DNA of 64,000 nt, taken from NCBI GenBank assembly GCA_040285825.1, contig JAUPSS010000009.1, positions 186,001-250,000 on the forward strand, in the 5' to 3' direction. A program made the translations under genes and the position numbers. Under the pieces are notes generated by a model, which ran no database searches, was not told where the DNA came from, and saw only the letters and a list, made by a program, of their open reading frames with translations. Source of the DNA: Eukaryota sp. TZLM1-RC (lineage: Eukaryota > Metamonada: BaSk clade). This document shows positions 1 through 11,609 of the stretch, one piece after another (position 1 is the first letter of the stretch; each line of letters begins with the position of its first letter).

Positions 1-1
1 C

Positions 2-457
2 ATTAAGTCTACTGAGCAATATATCCTCAAAAACGGGCTCAACAATGTTTCTGATCTCACAATTGAGAACGATACTGATGCAGTAGCGCGCTCCGCCAAA
101 AATATGGCTCAAAGCATTGGAGCCAAGGCTATTGTTAACTTCACTGAATCCGGGTTTAGTTCCCTTCGTTTATCCAGAACTCGTCCTGGTGTACCAATCA
201 TCGCAACTTCACCTCATCTCAGTGTTTTACGTTGCATAAATCTTGGTTATGGAATTCTTCCTGTGAAGTGTAATGGACTCAAGTCGTTTGATGAAATCCC
301 CAAGGTTGCTGCTTCAATCGCTCTTGATGCAGGTATCGGTGTCCAGCGTGGTGACAAGGTTGTTGTTGTTGCTGGTTGTCCTTTTGGTTTTTCTCAGGCC
401 AATGCTGAAGACTCTGATGTTAGGACCACTAGTTTTGTATTAATTGCTACTTGTTAG
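2..457 (+). CDS. Pyruvate kinase, C-terminal part (5' end outside window)
   Basis: The frame is open from base 2 and ends at a TAG at 455-457, giving about 151 residues. This is the C-terminal allosteric domain of pyruvate kinase, the last glycolytic enzyme (phosphoenolpyruvate + ADP to pyruvate + ATP, cytosolic). Visible family features are DAVARSAKNMAQSIGAKAIV, then NFTESGFSSLRLSRTRPGVP followed by PIIATSP, an RCINLGYGILPV strand, and the terminal GDKVVVVAGCPFGFSQAN segment that corresponds to the family's GD..VV..G.PFG motif. The catalytic TIM barrel and B domain lie upstream of the window. The end after that motif is slightly longer than in many homologues and finishes with a Cys. Assignment to the family is firm. 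Isoform and regulation cannot be judged from this part. Confidence 0.93.
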   Translation: MKSTEQYILKNGLNNVSDLTIENDTDAVARSAKNMAQSIGAKAIVNFTESGFSSLRLSRTRPGVPIIATSPHLSVLRCINLGYGILPVKCNGLKSFDEIPKVAASIALDAGIGVQRGDKVVVVAGCPFGFSQANAEDSDVRTTSFVLIATC

Positions 458-604
458 TTTTTTTTGTTTCGGAATACACTAGTTTTAATCTCTATGATCA
501 ATGATTAATACTACAACAACCTTGATTACTATACACTTTAAAGATATCCGTGTCACCATGGATGGAAAGATACAATTGATAGTCAGTCTACAACTTTCTG
601 AACA

Positions 605-3600
605 ATGCCGCTTATTGATGTACCACAAACACCCTTTCCCTTCAAACGAGCCTCTCAAACACCTTTGTTGAATAAGGTGATCGAATATTCCCATATACCG
701 GTCTTCTTTCTCAACAACGGCAGCACAGGCACCAAAGAACCTCCAAGGACGTTCAAGAAGGAACCCTCAAATGATACTTCTCCAAAAACGAAATACAACA
801 CCCCTCATGACTATGAAATCCACGGTTTAGGTCCACTGACGGAGTTCACTGAAAACAATTCTCCATTGCTTGATGTTGGCAACTTAACCCCATCTTTAAA
901 TGATGATTCTCCTTGTCAAATGGCCTCTTCTGTTCCCAATGTTGAGAAAACACCAGTAGCCAATGTTCGCCTGAAACATCTACAAAACATTGACGTAACC
1001 CCTGAGAAGATGCCGAAAACACCTGCAGGGTTTCACTGCAATCATTTATTGCAACTATCTGGTATACCAAGACGATGGCAACGGTTGGTCAATGTGCACA
1101 ATGAAATCTCAGAATCAATGCAGGCAATTGATGTTATCGACAATGTTCCTCCTCCTCCCTTTGAGTGTCTCTCTAGCGAAAAAGCGCTTGAGCTGTGGTT
1201 AGTTGAGAATCGTTCATATGTCGATCAACGCCTTGCCTCAACTTCACTTCAGCAGTTCCGAGCAATTTGCTTCAAGAGAGTGTTAAACAATTCTGTCAAG
1301 TCGATACTCACCTCAAGTATAAAGGACTATGTTGCTGCTGATTGTGTCGTGGATGGAAATGCTGCGAAAACAGTCGTTTTTTTAAGCTTTGCTCGACTTC
1401 TTTCGATATCCGAAATATCAACTCTCATCGGTGAAAAACTTGCTCAACTGCAGGACTCTCAGTTTGCACGTTCTCTTTTCAAAGATGCTGGATGGCTACG
1501 TCAAGTAATCTGTGAGGTCATGTCAACCAACGATGAAGTCAAATCTATTCCTAGACCATTTTCGTCTCTTCATCTAGAGGACCCTCTCCTCAAACTTGCT
1601 TGTACTAATCCAATATCGTTCTGTTCCCGTATGATTAGGAGTTCTCTTCATGATTGGACATGTCATAGTTCACTTTACATTAATTCAATAATAGAAAAAT
1701 TGCACTTTTTTGATACAGATCCGGTTCTGAATCAAACAGTTATCACAGAATTATGTACAATCATTGAATCTTTTCCTTTCCAATTTTCTGAAGAAGAAGC
1801 AGTTGAATTTGATTCTGCCAATGGTTATGTAATTAATCTAAAAGCAATCATCAAAACTTTAACAAATATTATCAATCTGTTTGTTGATAATTTCACGGTG
1901 GAACCAACTGATGACTTGACTCAAATGATAGAGTTGATTGCCAAAAATGTTTTTCAAATTCCTTTCCAAAATTTATCTTTCAATTTGGCATTCTATCGAT
2001 TGGTCAAGTGCTTTTTAAACTACAATGATGATCATCTTGCATTTCTATTTCCATTGCATAGCTTTTCTCGCAACCAACATGATCAGCATGAGTTTGAGTA
2101 CATTACTGATCCTGGAAAAATATATCAACTAAAGTATGTATGTGATAGAGTTAAAGATTTTCCAAACTTTTGGGGGAGTTTGATCTTAGCTCAAGCCGCC
2201 ACCACTGCTTTGTCTCTCTCAAGGAGCTTTTCTGATGGCTTATTATTGTTGCACGATTCGTTATCTCATTTTCTTTGCAACTTGGAGACGATGGAGCTCA
2301 CCATAATGGAACAATCCCAACAAGAAGAAACTCAAAAATTCATTGAAGAAGTGTTTAATCTTTACGTTGTGGCATACAATGGAGTTAATGGCGTGAGCCA
2401 GGGTTTGTATTTACTGAACCAAATTGTGCTTGATGAGGATCTAGACCACCCTCTCTGTAAGATGCTCAATAATTTTTCCTTTTTAAAACCGGTTGTTTTC
2501 AAATACATAGCAATAGGACGTTCTTTGAGTCCAATTTCTGATGTAGTTTTGAAATTCAATCAATGCTTGATTGATTTAATTGATTTAATTGTTGCAAATG
2601 TTTCTTTTGCGATTGGTGATTTTAGAGGAGCATTGGATTGTTTAATTAAAAGTTGCACTTTTCAAAATGATTTCCATTTTTCTAAAAGCAAGATTTCAGT
2701 CACTTTTGAAGACCTGTGCTTGACATTCATTCAGTATTGCAAGGACAGATCCACAGATTCAGATTTTCTTATTGAAGTTGGTGATTTCATTCTAGATTTT
2801 TATCCATCTTGCCCATTGAAACTGCCCGTGATCAGTGAAATTCCAAATTATATGGCAGAAATTTTAAACAGAGTTCCAATTAAAAACAATGGCGATTCAG
2901 AAACAAACAATTTCGAAAGCGTATTCAAACAGCGATTGTCAATGCTATTTTCTAAATATCTACTCTGTCTTGGCTTAGAGCGAGATGAATTTTTGAATTT
3001 TGATTTTTCCAAATTAATTAAAGTTGCCACCATTTCAAAGACCAAAGTTCATGAATTCTATTCTTCATACCCCTTCATTTTAAATTTAATTACTCTTTAC
3101 GTTGACCAGTGCATATCCAAACAATGTTATGCAGATGCACTTCGATTAACAATGATAAATTTTTCCATAACAATGGTGGTCTTTTCTACCAACAAAGATT
3201 TACTTGCACCAACTCTCGCTCTATTGAAAAAAACGTTTTTGGCAAGGGGAAATTCAACTAGAGTCTACTTCAATACGTTACAAGATATCCAATTGGTGAT
3301 TACTAGTACTCCTATTAAAAGAATAATTACGACTAAAGTTTTAGAAAAATTAATTGATTTTGAACTTGCCAATACCAAAAAAGTTTTAGCTAACAGAGAC
3401 TCTTTATTTCAAGTGATTAGCGTGTATTCTTTTTATTTATTGGTTTTGGTACTCTTTGTCATTTTTGGACCTTCGTTACTCTCATTAGTTGATCATTGGC
3501 TCGATTATGCCCCAGTTTTTGTCTTTGGGGCGTTTCTTTTAGAAAATGTCATCTTTTTAATCTGTTTAATCACGACGTCTTGGCCGCTATCCAGCCCTTC

Positions 3601-5786
3601 ACATGACAAAATGCAAAAGAAGAAGTTTCTTTTGGAGAGGAAAGCAAACCTTAAACAAGTTTCTCTGCTCATAACATGTCACAATAGCGCCATTGCCGTA
3701 CCACCAACCTTAGAAGCTGCCCTCAAGGTATTTCCCCCTGAAAATATTTACATTTGTGATAATGGTAACAGTAAAGTACCCACCGATAATACTAAAGATG
3801 TTGTTCATTCCATGTGTTCTAAAGTCAATTACCTTTGGATATCAGAAGGTTCAAAAACAATGGCTTGCTACGTGGCATCAAAATTTCATGCTGTGACACC
3901 TTATGTGTTAGTTATAGACGATGATGTTTTGCTACCAGAAAAATTCTCAATTGATGTCTCCAAATTTGATGATGTAACAAAGGCAATTGCAATCACAATT
4001 GCAGCTGCCAACACAAGATCAAGTAACGGAAAACATCTCCCCGTCGTGGAATTTCAAAGTTTAGAATACCTAACAGCTGGATTTTCTAAATTATTTCAAA
4101 GTCAATATGGGTCTGCATTGTTCTGTCATGGAGCCATCGGATGTTGGGAAAGAAGTACCTATGTTAAGGTTCTAGAACGGCACAATGGAGTTTGTTTTTT
4201 TGTATTCTCCTATTAATTTCAGGTATTTAGGGCTGAAGATTTGACATGCGGGATAATTTTGGTTTGTTCTTTGTTTAATTAGATTTTAATCATAGCAAGA
4301 ATTAGGAAAAGGGTATAGAATTGAAACAATTGGACATGATGTAATCACCACTGTTGTTCCAAATCACTGGGTATGCAAAAGACTGTTTCGTTGTAAATGT
4401 CCAGAGGCTTCACTGGTTAAACAAAGATGTACTTCATGGGAACCTGGATCCCACAGAATTATTTTGAGAATGGTCAAGTTGTTACTGTTTTATTGGTCGA
4501 GGCCAAATTTGATTTTAAAACCATTCCTAATTTATGATCTTTATTGTGTTATTATGGATTATGTTAAAATATTGTTTATTTGGTATATTATTTGGCAAGA
4601 TCCTTGGCCTGTTTTTGTAGGTTTGGTACTTTCTTTTATCGTTTATGAAATATTATTATTAGTTTTCAACTATTTCACTCTGAGAAATCGTCCAGATCTA
4701 CAGAATCGTTTAATGATAATATTATCATTTCCTATCTACCGTTTTATTTCCCAATTGTTTAGAGTTGTGGGGCTTTTATATAATTTACTTTATTACGTAC
4801 CGTTTTCCAGGACTCCCGACGTTTATGCTAATAGAAACGATCTGCCAGAGGACGAAACCACTGATTACAATGTCCATTCTCCCATTGTACCAGTGGATTC
4901 AAACCTTCCTTTTAGTGAAAACATTGATGATGATAACGAGGAAGATCAGGCTGTTTGTGATCATTCCAAGATGGACTACACTTTAAACTCTTTGTTTTTT
5001 GTTATCAGGAAAATTTTGTTTGGATCAGCACTTTATGTCCCCTTTTTTGAGTCTAATCAATCATTAATGATTATTAATAATCAGTCAGAATTGATGAATA
5101 TCCTCCTTAATGTAGTACAATTCATGGTACCTTATGTTGAATCTGGAAAACAATCTGAATTGATTCTTCAGAAAATCATGGAAAATTGGTCATGTTCAAC
5201 ATCAATGTTTAAAAAATCTAAATTGTCTTTTAATGATTTAATATCTTTCCAATTCCTAAAAACCATTGAATTAATATTTGGAGCATTTTCTGATAAGATC
5301 AAACTGGTAGTACCATTTGAAGATGAAATTTTTGAAATATCTTCCAATTATTCATTCAAAAATGTAACTGAAATTACAAATAATGAAATTTTATTGATAA
5401 TCCCCAACTTAGAAATGCTGACTTTTGATACTCCATGCACATACTCCTATATCAGAATTAGGCCAATTACTAAGGAAATACTGATTTTCTATCAAAAAGA
5501 ACTATCAAAAAGTGTCAACAATATCGTTAATTTACTAAATTACAGAGTTCCGGATTGGAAATTTCAAGATATGACTTTAAGTCAAGCATTCATAATACAA
5601 GAAAATCTACAACTGAAAGGTTCAATTCCTGAAATTATTAATGCTAATGCATCATTTAGTATCAAAGATTTCTTATCAAAAATAGCAACCAAATCAGAAG
5701 AATCAGATGATGTGATGATTTACGAATTGATTGATGGTCAAAAAGTGATTGTTTCTGATTCATTTATTCAATTATTTGAGAAATAA
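605..5786 (+). CDS. Large membrane protein with a family-2 glycosyltransferase (hyaluronan/chitin synthase-like) core, 3 exons
   Basis: ATG at 605. Splicing out 4190-4222 and 4262-4295 joins three frames into about 1704 residues. Residues 1 to about 930 are a low-complexity, TP-rich N-terminus followed by a helical region I do not recognise. Two membrane segments follow at about 936-990. The GT2 core starts near residue 1016 with VSLLITCHNSA; the metal-binding acidic triplet is D1105-D1107 (YVLVIDDDVLLP), then FCHGAIGCWERS, FRAEDLTCGIIL and a QR.TSWEPG segment standing for the QxxRW motif of processive synthases. Several hydrophobic helices follow (about 1270-1400). The last roughly 300 residues are again unrecognised. 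Such enzymes polymerise UDP-sugars at the plasma membrane. The 930-residue soluble N-terminus is not typical. The frame is continuous, so either this is a true fusion or an undetected intron/stop separates two genes. Confidence 0.72.
4190..4222 (+). other. Spliceosomal mini-intron 1 of the GT2 gene (33 nt)
   Basis: The intron begins GTTTGT and ends TTTCAG. Removing it joins codon GGA (4187-4189) to GTA (4223-4225) without a phase change and restores the conserved glycosyltransferase segment VFRAEDLTCG. Left unspliced, the frame stops at 4216. Confidence 0.8.
4262..4295 (+). other. Spliceosomal mini-intron 2 of the GT2 gene (34 nt)
   Basis: It has the same GTTTGT donor as intron 1 and ends in CATAG. 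It lies between codons TTG (4259-4261) and CAA (4296-4298). Splicing yields CGIIL-QELGKGYRIETIG, matching the expected order of the GT2 family. Two introns of 33-34 nt sharing a donor hexamer are mutually supporting. Confidence 0.8.
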
Positions 5787-5851
5787 ATCAATTGTTCTTG
5801 AAATTAAATTCAACTCCAATAACTTAAATTAAATTCACCCAAACCCAATTC

Positions 5852-8800
5852 CTAACTGTTCCCAACAATACGTTCAAATTCCTCAAACACTGTAATAAAT
5901 TTCTGCTTACTTTCCTTTGCCAATGATTCAAGATGAACTTGAAGGCCAAGTAATTCTTTTGAACAATGTTTCCTATGAATTTTCAACACCGAGCCCAACA
6001 ATTCGAAATGTTGCTTCATCAAAGAGTTCAGCTCAATCAAATCAGCCTTGTATCCATCATCGAGAAATTGATTGACCTTATCAGGGTCAAGAAACACCTT
6101 GGCATATCTGGCAATTCCACCATTAATAGAAGCTTCTACACAACCTTGAAGAATCATAGAGACTGAATCCACAGATGTTAAGCTTGATTTTAATAAATCT
6201 TCAGAAATAACATCTCGGAGTTGAGAATTTTTTTGGGAAATGGTAACGCAGGCTGACTCGATAGGGCCTATGGACCTACTAAATTTATTAACAATTGGAA
6301 CCCTTATCAAGGAACACGGGAAGGAACGTTCGCAAACGAAATATTCAAATACTGTGCGGAGACATGTGACTTCCTTGTCTTCGGCATTGTTTTCATCAAT
6401 GATTTCAGCTCTACTGACCACAAAAACCTTGCATTCTGTGGTGTTGGCAGTGGTGGTGTATGCAATCGGGGGCTCTGATAACAAAGAATAGTTGGATTTT
6501 GATAAACTAAATGAACATTCACATTCATTAAAATCAGTACTGCACCAAAAACAATTTGGAAACTGCTTGTTAGACTTGCTGAGGAAAGGAACAGGAACTT
6601 CTTGATTGGATAATACTTGATTTTGTTCATTATTTTCAGTTAATTCAACTATTTGGTTCTGAATAACAGAATCGACAGGTTGAACTGAAGTGACTTGAAT
6701 TACAGGGTTATTTAGTTGCTTAAGGCTAACCTTGGATCTTTTTTGGTAAAGTTTGGCATTAGGAAATTCAGCTTGCAACTTTGCGACAAACTCAGCCAGT
6801 CGCTCCCCCACGCATGAATGGTAAACGTAATCAGTAACGGAAACACTACCCTTGACAGAAGGATCAGCGGTGTAAAAGGAAACTCGATAATAAGCTGGTA
6901 TCGGAAGTCGGTCAGAATACGACTTGACTACAATCGACTGATTGTGTAAACAGTCAGAAACTGTTTGAAAGTCATTGAATTTTAATGCCTCTTTCTTGAG
7001 CAAATCGTATGTTTGGAAAGACTTGGTTAAGAGGTAAGATTCTCTATATAATTCAGCTGCCTCTCTCAAATATTTAATTTTCTTAGAATAATCAAAAGTT
7101 GACAAACCAAGACCAACAGCATATGATTCTAAGCAAAAAGCTGCCTCAGAGAGATGTTTTGATTCCTTTAACAAATTTTCTAGGCGAATCATATGGAATT
7201 CATAGAGTTTTTTGAGTTTAATATTGGCTGAAAACTCTAATATCGACTGAGTGGCTTCTACAGTTTCTGGTAGCTGGTAAAGGGCTGTAGATCTGTTTTT
7301 AAGTTCAACTAAAAGTCCAAAAAGATCTTGACAAACGTTGACTAAAAATCGTGACACTTCCCAAATTTTGTCGAAATTATCAAAATTTAAATATTTGGTT
7401 CTCACTTCTGGCAAAATTGATCCAATTGAGGTAATAAAGGTCTGGTGACAATGACGGTGAACTGCTTCAACAAAGGAAGTCAGCACTATTCTTGGACAAT
7501 CAAATTCTGATAGAGGGTCAGAATTACTGATCAGGTCAACAAGAATCTTGATGACTATAGATACTCCATTCTTTCTGATTTCCGAAACATTACTTGATAG
7601 TAATTCCAAAGCTCTCGGCAAAACTTTGGGGTAAAGCACTTGAACATCTGAATAGTCTAAATTTCCCCAAATTTCAACGATCAAATTAGATAGATCTTGA
7701 CGATAATCATAGAGCCGAGTTTCCGAGTTAAAAACTGAGGGTCGGGAATGTGAACTAGGAACAGAAAGTCCAGACAAAATACACGAGAATAAAGAATTCA
7801 AAAGTGGAAGAGAAGGTGAAAGTTCTAAATTTTGATACACAAACCCCAAAATTTCATGAAAAAGTGCATTTGAAAGATTATGTAGGTGAACTGAGTTGGC
7901 TGGAAATGGAGGATAGTGATAAAAATAAGTAATTCCGAAAAACAACCAAGAAATAGAGATCACTCCATTGTTTAAACCCAAATATTTGGCAGAATTGACG
8001 GTTGTCGTATGACCTTGAAAATTTTCGTCGCAAGATTGAATTAAAGAATTCTTAATAACATTTTCCAATTGATTAAACTTTGACAGCAGTTTTATAGTAC
8101 CTACAACAAGCCCTTCCAGAGCATGGCAACACTGAGCTTGAGGGGGGTCTAGTGATCTAGTACTGAAGAGGGTAAGTAAAAGAAAAGGAATTGCTCCAAA
8201 AAGATAATTACTTACATCTGGTGTAATGAATCTCGAATTTAATTCTAATCCAGAGAGCAAATCAATAAACGTGATAATTGCCGAATGCCTTGTTGTTAAC
8301 GATGATAATAAGCCCAAAATACAGGTAACAATCGATGGAAAGAGAGAATTGATGTCAGAAAAATTAGGAAATTCATGTTTAATTATTGAGCTAATCCAAC
8401 AAAGAATTAATTCACTACTTTGAATGCTTTCGATTGAAACAACACTGATTAAAGGAGGGGCTATAGGTAGGGTAATTGTTAATGGGAAGTCTTCTCCTGG
8501 AAGGTAATTACCTGGATCAAACGGTTCTGGTGAGGGCAATGCTATCCAAGGAGCCAACGGGAGGAGGAGAGCGCCAGAGGACAGAGTAGTTGAGGAAAGC
8601 GAATCAAATAGAGAATCCAGAAAAAGATAACACTGCTGTGGAGTGACCAATTCAGATTTAGGTGAGTTACAGTACTGAAATCCTTTAGACAAACCCATCA
8701 AGATAGAAACCCTAGCATAGGGATCAAACCCACCAGGACTGGACATCCTTAAACAACCACAACAATTAATTAAAAGCTTATTAATTAATTTAATATCAAG

Positions 8801-11419
8801 AGGGGAATTATTTAACTTGTTTGCCAGTAAAAGAAAAGGAAAAAGACATCTTAAAGATCTTAGACCTTGAGCAATAGTGTTTTGCTTGACAACAGTACTA
8901 TTTTTGATTAATTCAGAAATTTCGATTAATAAAGTTAGTATTCTGTTCCCTAGCTGTAATGAGTAAAACTCTTCAAATGAAGGAAGTTTGTGAAGAATGA
9001 AAGCTTCAACTGAACCTCTGAATAAAGCCAGTCTGCTTTGGGTATCGTGATAGGCATGGTCAAAAAGTCGAGCAAAAGTCCAAATTACCATGTGACCAAG
9101 CTTGACCTGTAAAGATTTTCCTTGACCAAGAATGGCCGAGTCATCCTTGATTGGGACAGAAGAAGAGTATTCGTTATCGACAGCCAGAGCAGAAACAAGC
9201 CTAAAACAAACTAAGCCAAAATTCTGTAGAGTTTCCCCAATCGGAGCATCTAGGAGGACAGCAACGGCATTACGAACAATAGAGGGCTTGGGAGGGTTGT
9301 CATCAGTCCAATATTTTGGAGAAGAGATCAAGTTTGTGGGAACTAGTGGCGGACAGCTTAAATACTCAGTAGAAGCAGCGGACAGTGAAATATTCAAATA
9401 CTGGCTCATCACATAATCAGGAGAAGGCGTAAACGTGATATTTGATTGGCTCATAATAGTACTACGAGGAATATTCTTTAGCAAATCTTTGATAATAGAA
9501 TTAGGTGACGGTAATCTTCCATTATGAACTGTGTGCAAAGGAATTGGGTAATTTAAAAAAGACAAAAAGTACTCATCAGAGCAAAAGGGAATGAAGCCAA
9601 CAGCAAAGGCAGAATCCCTTCCTCGAGTGGAAGAAACATGCCGGAAAACAACTCGAAGGTAGCATTCATTGAGGAGTTTAGGTTTCAATTTAATAGCCAA
9701 GGTAATTTCAAACTTTGGATCATCAGAATGATAAACGACTGGCAATCGAACTGGGTGATCACGTTGGCTGCCGTCACCTTGAAAGCCATAATACTGCTCA
9801 ATGACACACGGTCCATACAAATGAGGACTAATCAGAGCACTGGAATCTTTTAGTTCCTTTCCATACCTATCCACAACACAAACTTCAGGTTCAATGTTCC
9901 TTGCTGAAGTTTTATTGTTGTTTTTGTAAGAGAGACAAACTGCTGAGTGGATAGTAAAGTAGATAGAATGCTTAGAGTACAATGAAGAACATGGTTCAGG
10001 CAGTGTTAAAAAAGGCAAGTTAACCAAATCATGGTGGTCATCCTGTCCAATCAATGCGGATAAAGACATTCGAACTCTAAAAGGTTGTCTTGAATTGGGA
10101 GGGTAACCATTGACAAGTTCCTTATGTAAAGAGGGAGCTTCGGTCGAGGAAGTAGGTGAAACGAGTTTAATATTGACATCAGAGTCATTAGTGAAGATAG
10201 TTTCAACTACATTGGAGACGTTGAAAACACCAACGGCGAGAGGAACCAAAACAGAAGTAAAGGCAGTGGGAGCATCTTTACCTCCTTTACGCAGGAGAGA
10301 AGAGTAATCAGAGACAGGTGGGGTAACGTGGCAAAGACGGACAACAAGGAAGATATCAGTGGAGAGAGCAATATCAGACTGAATGGAAGAAAAAAGAAAG
10401 GAAGAGGCATCGTGAAGAGAATTGTGAACCAACTTACCATCTTGATCTAGTGGAATGACCAGAGTTTCGGAGAGGGAAGCATCGTCAGAAGAAGAGTAAA
10501 GAAAGAGGTGAAGGTAAGAACGATGTGAGTGTTCTTCAGCAAAGCCGTCGTCAAGTGCTTTGGAGAAGAGAGGATGTGACGATGTGGTTGATGAAGATGT
10601 TCCTTTGAGAGAATCTACGCCAACAACTGAGAAGATACGGAGACGCAGGGAAAATACAGCAGCAGAGAGGAGGGTGGAATAAATGTCAGGAGAATCATCA
10701 GATAGTGGAGGAACAGGCGGTACAATCACCGGTGACTGACAAAGAGAATTGTAAGACGAAGATGAAATGAAAGACAGTGGCTTGGAGTCAAAATTATGAT
10801 CAGCGCGGTCTGAAAAGGGTTCTTCCAGATAGGAAGAACTTCGGAGAGATTTTGGGGATAGCGCGGGTAGATGGGAACCAAGAAAGGGAATGATGCCTAC
10901 ACTGTCAAGAGATGCGGGAGATCCGTCAGACGCTGACCTGAGATAGGTATCTAAACCCAGTTCCTGACTACCAGCGCCTATAAGATCGAGAATCTCGTCT
11001 TTTAAAGTTAAACTGGCTTCGTCATTGTCATACAACGTGGTTAACTGACGCCGCAGTGCAGCTAAGCGTTGTATATATTTATTCACCGTCTTAGATTGTT
11101 CAGGATATTTATTGACAACTGAACGCCATGTTTTAATTACTGAAAAAATCTCACTATGAATAATAGATGTAGTTGTGCTTACAGGTAGAGATAGAGGAGA
11201 CTGGGGGTTCATACTTAAGTCGGAAGTTTCTATAATACAATCAGTAGGGAAAATGCCAACCTTGGAACGGTCACAGTGGAGATGGCCACGGATCCATTGC
11301 TGTTCAAAGCGACGAAGAAGCACTACTCGATCACCAACATTTAAAGGCAGTTGATTAGGACCGAAAGGACAAAATGAGGATATACAAATGGCGGTGCCAG
11401 ATGCATCCAGCCAGCTCAT
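5852..11419 (-). CDS. DOCK-family guanine nucleotide exchange factor (SH3 - DHR1 - DHR2)
   Basis: A single 1855-residue frame from ATG at 11419. Residues 1-65 form an SH3 domain (PLNVGDRVVLLRRFEQQWIR, then KVGIFPTDCI), as in DOCK-A/B subfamily members. A DHR1/C2-like domain lies at about 480-625, with SARNIEPEVCVVDRYGKEL and a YHSDDPKFE segment. A long helical (ARM-like) middle follows. DHR2 occupies about 1396-1850: the lobe A helices (LENLLKESKHLSEAAFCLES), FYTADPSVKGSVSVTDYVYH, the TVFEYFVCERSFPCSLIRVP segment and the VEASINGGIARYAKVFL segment just before the end. DHR2 catalyses GDP release from Rac/Cdc42 GTPases, and DHR1 binds phosphoinositides, so a role in actin and membrane signalling is expected. 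Length is normal for the family. It lies tail-to-tail with the GT2 gene (65 bp spacer). Which GTPase it acts on is not deducible. Confidence 0.9.
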   Translation of the reverse strand: MSWLDASGTAICISSFCPFGPNQLPLNVGDRVVLLRRFEQQWIRGHLHCDRSKVGIFPTDCIIETSDLSMNPQSPLSLPVSTTTSIIHSEIFSVIKTWRSVVNKYPEQSKTVNKYIQRLAALRRQLTTLYDNDEASLTLKDEILDLIGAGSQELGLDTYLRSASDGSPASLDSVGIIPFLGSHLPALSPKSLRSSSYLEEPFSDRADHNFDSKPLSFISSSSYNSLCQSPVIVPPVPPLSDDSPDIYSTLLSAAVFSLRLRIFSVVGVDSLKGTSSSTTSSHPLFSKALDDGFAEEHSHRSYLHLFLYSSSDDASLSETLVIPLDQDGKLVHNSLHDASSFLFSSIQSDIALSTDIFLVVRLCHVTPPVSDYSSLLRKGGKDAPTAFTSVLVPLAVGVFNVSNVVETIFTNDSDVNIKLVSPTSSTEAPSLHKELVNGYPPNSRQPFRVRMSLSALIGQDDHHDLVNLPFLTLPEPCSSLYSKHSIYFTIHSAVCLSYKNNNKTSARNIEPEVCVVDRYGKELKDSSALISPHLYGPCVIEQYYGFQGDGSQRDHPVRLPVVYHSDDPKFEITLAIKLKPKLLNECYLRVVFRHVSSTRGRDSAFAVGFIPFCSDEYFLSFLNYPIPLHTVHNGRLPSPNSIIKDLLKNIPRSTIMSQSNITFTPSPDYVMSQYLNISLSAASTEYLSCPPLVPTNLISSPKYWTDDNPPKPSIVRNAVAVLLDAPIGETLQNFGLVCFRLVSALAVDNEYSSSVPIKDDSAILGQGKSLQVKLGHMVIWTFARLFDHAYHDTQSRLALFRGSVEAFILHKLPSFEEFYSLQLGNRILTLLIEISELIKNSTVVKQNTIAQGLRSLRCLFPFLLLANKLNNSPLDIKLINKLLINCCGCLRMSSPGGFDPYARVSILMGLSKGFQYCNSPKSELVTPQQCYLFLDSLFDSLSSTTLSSGALLLPLAPWIALPSPEPFDPGNYLPGEDFPLTITLPIAPPLISVVSIESIQSSELILCWISSIIKHEFPNFSDINSLFPSIVTCILGLLSSLTTRHSAIITFIDLLSGLELNSRFITPDVSNYLFGAIPFLLLTLFSTRSLDPPQAQCCHALEGLVVGTIKLLSKFNQLENVIKNSLIQSCDENFQGHTTTVNSAKYLGLNNGVISISWLFFGITYFYHYPPFPANSVHLHNLSNALFHEILGFVYQNLELSPSLPLLNSLFSCILSGLSVPSSHSRPSVFNSETRLYDYRQDLSNLIVEIWGNLDYSDVQVLYPKVLPRALELLSSNVSEIRKNGVSIVIKILVDLISNSDPLSEFDCPRIVLTSFVEAVHRHCHQTFITSIGSILPEVRTKYLNFDNFDKIWEVSRFLVNVCQDLFGLLVELKNRSTALYQLPETVEATQSILEFSANIKLKKLYEFHMIRLENLLKESKHLSEAAFCLESYAVGLGLSTFDYSKKIKYLREAAELYRESYLLTKSFQTYDLLKKEALKFNDFQTVSDCLHNQSIVVKSYSDRLPIPAYYRVSFYTADPSVKGSVSVTDYVYHSCVGERLAEFVAKLQAEFPNAKLYQKRSKVSLKQLNNPVIQVTSVQPVDSVIQNQIVELTENNEQNQVLSNQEVPVPFLSKSNKQFPNCFWCSTDFNECECSFSLSKSNYSLLSEPPIAYTTTANTTECKVFVVSRAEIIDENNAEDKEVTCLRTVFEYFVCERSFPCSLIRVPIVNKFSRSIGPIESACVTISQKNSQLRDVISEDLLKSSLTSVDSVSMILQGCVEASINGGIARYAKVFLDPDKVNQFLDDGYKADLIELNSLMKQHFELLGSVLKIHRKHCSKELLGLQVHLESLAKESKQKFITVFEEFERIVGNS

Positions 11420-11609
11420 AAACTAATGGGTATGAATAAGGGTATTGGGTGAGAAAAAAATTACTTTAAAATTATTGAAAATAATAATTAACATTAAATT
11501 AAACTGACAAAACTAAACAACTAATTTCAAGAGTTGAAAAATCGACAAAAAATCTTGAGAAGTATAACAAAAATAACAAAAGATAAGTTGAAAACTCCCA
11601 TCACAAAAC

